Positions 63,986-64,000 of a DNA stretch of 64,000 nt are shown piece by piece (positions within the stretch are counted from its first letter, which is position 1; every line of letters starts with the position of its first letter). The notes below the pieces were generated by a model that was not told the origin of the DNA, did no database searches, and saw only the letters and a list, made by a program, of their open reading frames with translations. Source of the DNA: Breviolum minutum Mf 1.05b.01 (Eukaryota > Sar > Dinophyceae > Suessiales > Symbiodiniaceae); NCBI GenBank assembly GCA_000507305.1, contig DF239644.1, forward strand, positions 256,260 to 320,259. Direction: 5' to 3'. A program made the position numbers and the translations under genes.

Positions 63986-64000
63986 GTGTCAGAACCGGCC

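Noticed and set aside
1-64000. CRISPR arrays, bacterial operons, riboswitches
   Set aside because: Repeats are inverted or simple rather than spaced direct repeats, and gene structure is eukaryotic with introns.

Overview
The window looks like nuclear DNA of a dinoflagellate, most likely Symbiodiniaceae or another Suessiales. The grounds are: very sparse coding in short exons, hundreds of short fold-back repeats, an abundant J-domain gene type, retrotransposons with intact long ORFs, and every supportable gene or element read from the minus strand (unidirectional gene arrays are typical of dinoflagellates). The organism is inferred from these features; no rRNA or tRNA marker is present.

Layout. 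1-25 kb: mainly intronic or intergenic DNA packed with 60-230 bp inverted repeats of several families (CTAG-ended GGTGGTTTCAA type, TACTGTTGATGG type, TACCCTCCC type and others) and microsatellites. Within it I could piece together part of one minus-strand multi-exon gene: seven small internal exons and a terminal exon (7740 down to 2190) with splice sites on every exon and matching phase at every junction, plus further exon candidates upstream to 13.4 kb. Product unknown. 25.3-29.2 kb: an APE/RT non-LTR retrotransposon (LINE) with an intact 1111-codon ORF2, an upstream overlapping ORF1 remnant and a (TGAA)n tail. 29.2-33.3 kb: purine-rich and CAAG low-complexity DNA, a coiled-coil ORF with a -1 frame change, another hypothetical ORF, and a tRNA-like A/B box at 33.4 kb. 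33.6-49.5 kb: more hairpin-rich DNA, a two-exon J-domain gene (41.0-39.0 kb) and scattered exon candidates.

49.539-57.251 kb: the main finding, an apparently complete tyrosine-recombinase retrotransposon. It has split direct repeats in A1-ORFs-B1-A2-B2 order, a 6-bp core (TCAAGG) at all three junctions, and four overlapping ORFs in order: coiled-coil protein with a possible hybrid-binding domain; gag-like protein; RT; and a methyltransferase-like/RNase H/tyrosine-recombinase protein. Each ORF is -1 relative to the one before. The RNase H core is divided by a cytosine-C5-methyltransferase-like domain. The element interrupts a degenerate coding-like sequence that partly rejoins when the element is removed in silico.

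57.3-64 kb: relic flank, exons of a second minus-strand gene (60.3-57.9 kb) with one in-frame TGA, a 0.9-kb degenerate TGTAATGCAATG satellite, and the 3' part of a third minus-strand gene or element running off the window end.

Confidence is high for the long ORFs and repeats. It is moderate for phase-linked exon chains and low for isolated exons, because in this compositionally permissive DNA both strands often stay open.
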